DNA of 64,000 nucleotides, from NCBI RefSeq assembly GCF_031178195.1, contig NZ_JAPSJL010000005.1, forward strand, positions 177,887 to 241,886, given 5' to 3'. Below the pieces are notes generated by a model. It was not told where the DNA came from, did not search any database, and saw nothing but the letters and a program-made list of their open reading frames with translations. Both the position numbers and the translations under genes were made by a program. Origin of the DNA: Zhihengliuella sp. (GTDB lineage: Bacteria > Actinomycetota > Actinomycetes > Actinomycetales > Micrococcaceae). Position 1 is the first letter of the stretch. Each line of letters begins with the position of its first letter. This document shows positions 63,726 through 64,000 of this stretch, in pieces.

Positions 63726-64000
63726 TCACCACCCTCACGACGCACGATGCGAGCCTTCATCGGCAGCTTGTGGATCGCCAGGCGCAGAGCCTCGCGAGCC
63801 ACTTCTTCATTGACACCGGAGAGCTCGAACATGACGCGTCCCGGCTTGACGTTGGCGACCCACCACTCCGGCGAACCCTTACCGGAACCCATGCGGGTCT
63901 CGGCCGGCTTCTTCGTCAGCGGACGGTCCGGGTAGATGTTGATCCAGACCTTGCCGCCACGCTTGATGTGGCGGGTCATGGCGATACGAGCGGCCTCGAT
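63722..64000 (-). CDS. rplP: 50S ribosomal protein L16 (partial)
   Basis: The C-terminal two thirds of L16, about 92 residues, with [40 protein letters not shown] and KLPMKARIV. The N-terminus, about 45 residues, lies beyond the right edge of the window. Confidence 0.96.
   Translation of the reverse strand: MEAARIAMTRHIKRGGKVWINIYPDRPLTKKPAETRMGSGKGSPEWWVANVKPGRVMFELSGVNEEVAREALRLAIHKLPMKARIVRREGGE

Overview
The window is high-GC DNA from an actinobacterium. The codon usage, the gene order of the ribosomal block, the mycothiol-type DinB/TIGR03083 proteins and the many leaderless-looking starts fit Micrococcales, probably Micrococcaceae; the genus cannot be fixed by reading alone. 

Layout, left to right. 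Bases 1-94 are a C homopolymer that looks like an assembly edge. Bases 121-16095 hold a first exopolysaccharide (EPS) locus. It is bracketed by two paralogous polysaccharide tyrosine autokinases in direct orientation and contains a Wzy-like polymerase, a broken IS110 element, a glycosyltransferase, a Wzx flippase, a GNAT, a small phosphoglycosyl transferase (PglC-like), a FemAB-like protein, a PglE-like aminotransferase and a PglF-like 4,6-dehydratase. Much of 2193-11400 is clearly richer in A+T than the rest. Bases 16200-24180 hold the t6A and cell-wall housekeeping set (tsaD, rimI, tsaB, tsaE, alr), interrupted by a secreted protein and by a divergent pair: an OmpR-type regulator with a degenerate receiver and a membrane-tethered ECF sigma/anti-sigma fusion. 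Bases 24195-38252 hold a second EPS locus (rmlB, rmlA, epimerase, four glycosyltransferases, pyruvyl transferase, Wzx, Wzy, UDP-sugar dehydrogenase, WbaP-type initiating transferase). Bases 38269-48076 return to housekeeping genes (nnrD, acpS, glmS, coaA, mscL, glmM) with two genes of unknown role at 44423-46634. Bases 48222-64000 are the ribosomal superoperon on the minus strand: rplP-rpmC-rpsQ / rplN-rplX-rplE-rpsH-rplF-rplR-rpsE-rpmD-rplO / secY-adk / map / infA-rpmJ-rpsM-rpsK / rpoA-rplQ-truA-rplM-rpsI. 

How it works together. Either EPS locus could build repeat units on undecaprenyl phosphate: an initiating transferase (PglC-like or WbaP-like), glycosyltransferases, Wzx export and Wzy polymerisation, with the tyrosine kinases as chain-length regulators. 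Locus 1 looks geared to a bacillosamine-like amino sugar. Locus 2 looks geared to a dTDP-6-deoxyhexose, a uronic acid and a pyruvate ketal. Both loci appear to be inserted into a conserved backbone (nnrD-alr-tsaE-tsaB-rimI-tsaD). 

Most notable observations: a perfect four-way-junction RNA in the rpmJ-rpsM leader; a set of nine genes whose -10 box lies 6-8 nt before the start codon, implying leaderless mRNAs; the sigma/ZAS/TM/Pro-rich fusion with phased CTTGAG repeats beside it; an IS110 remnant with a structured, terminator-ended leader that may be its bridge RNA; and an inverted array of 30-bp repeats at 51223-51385.
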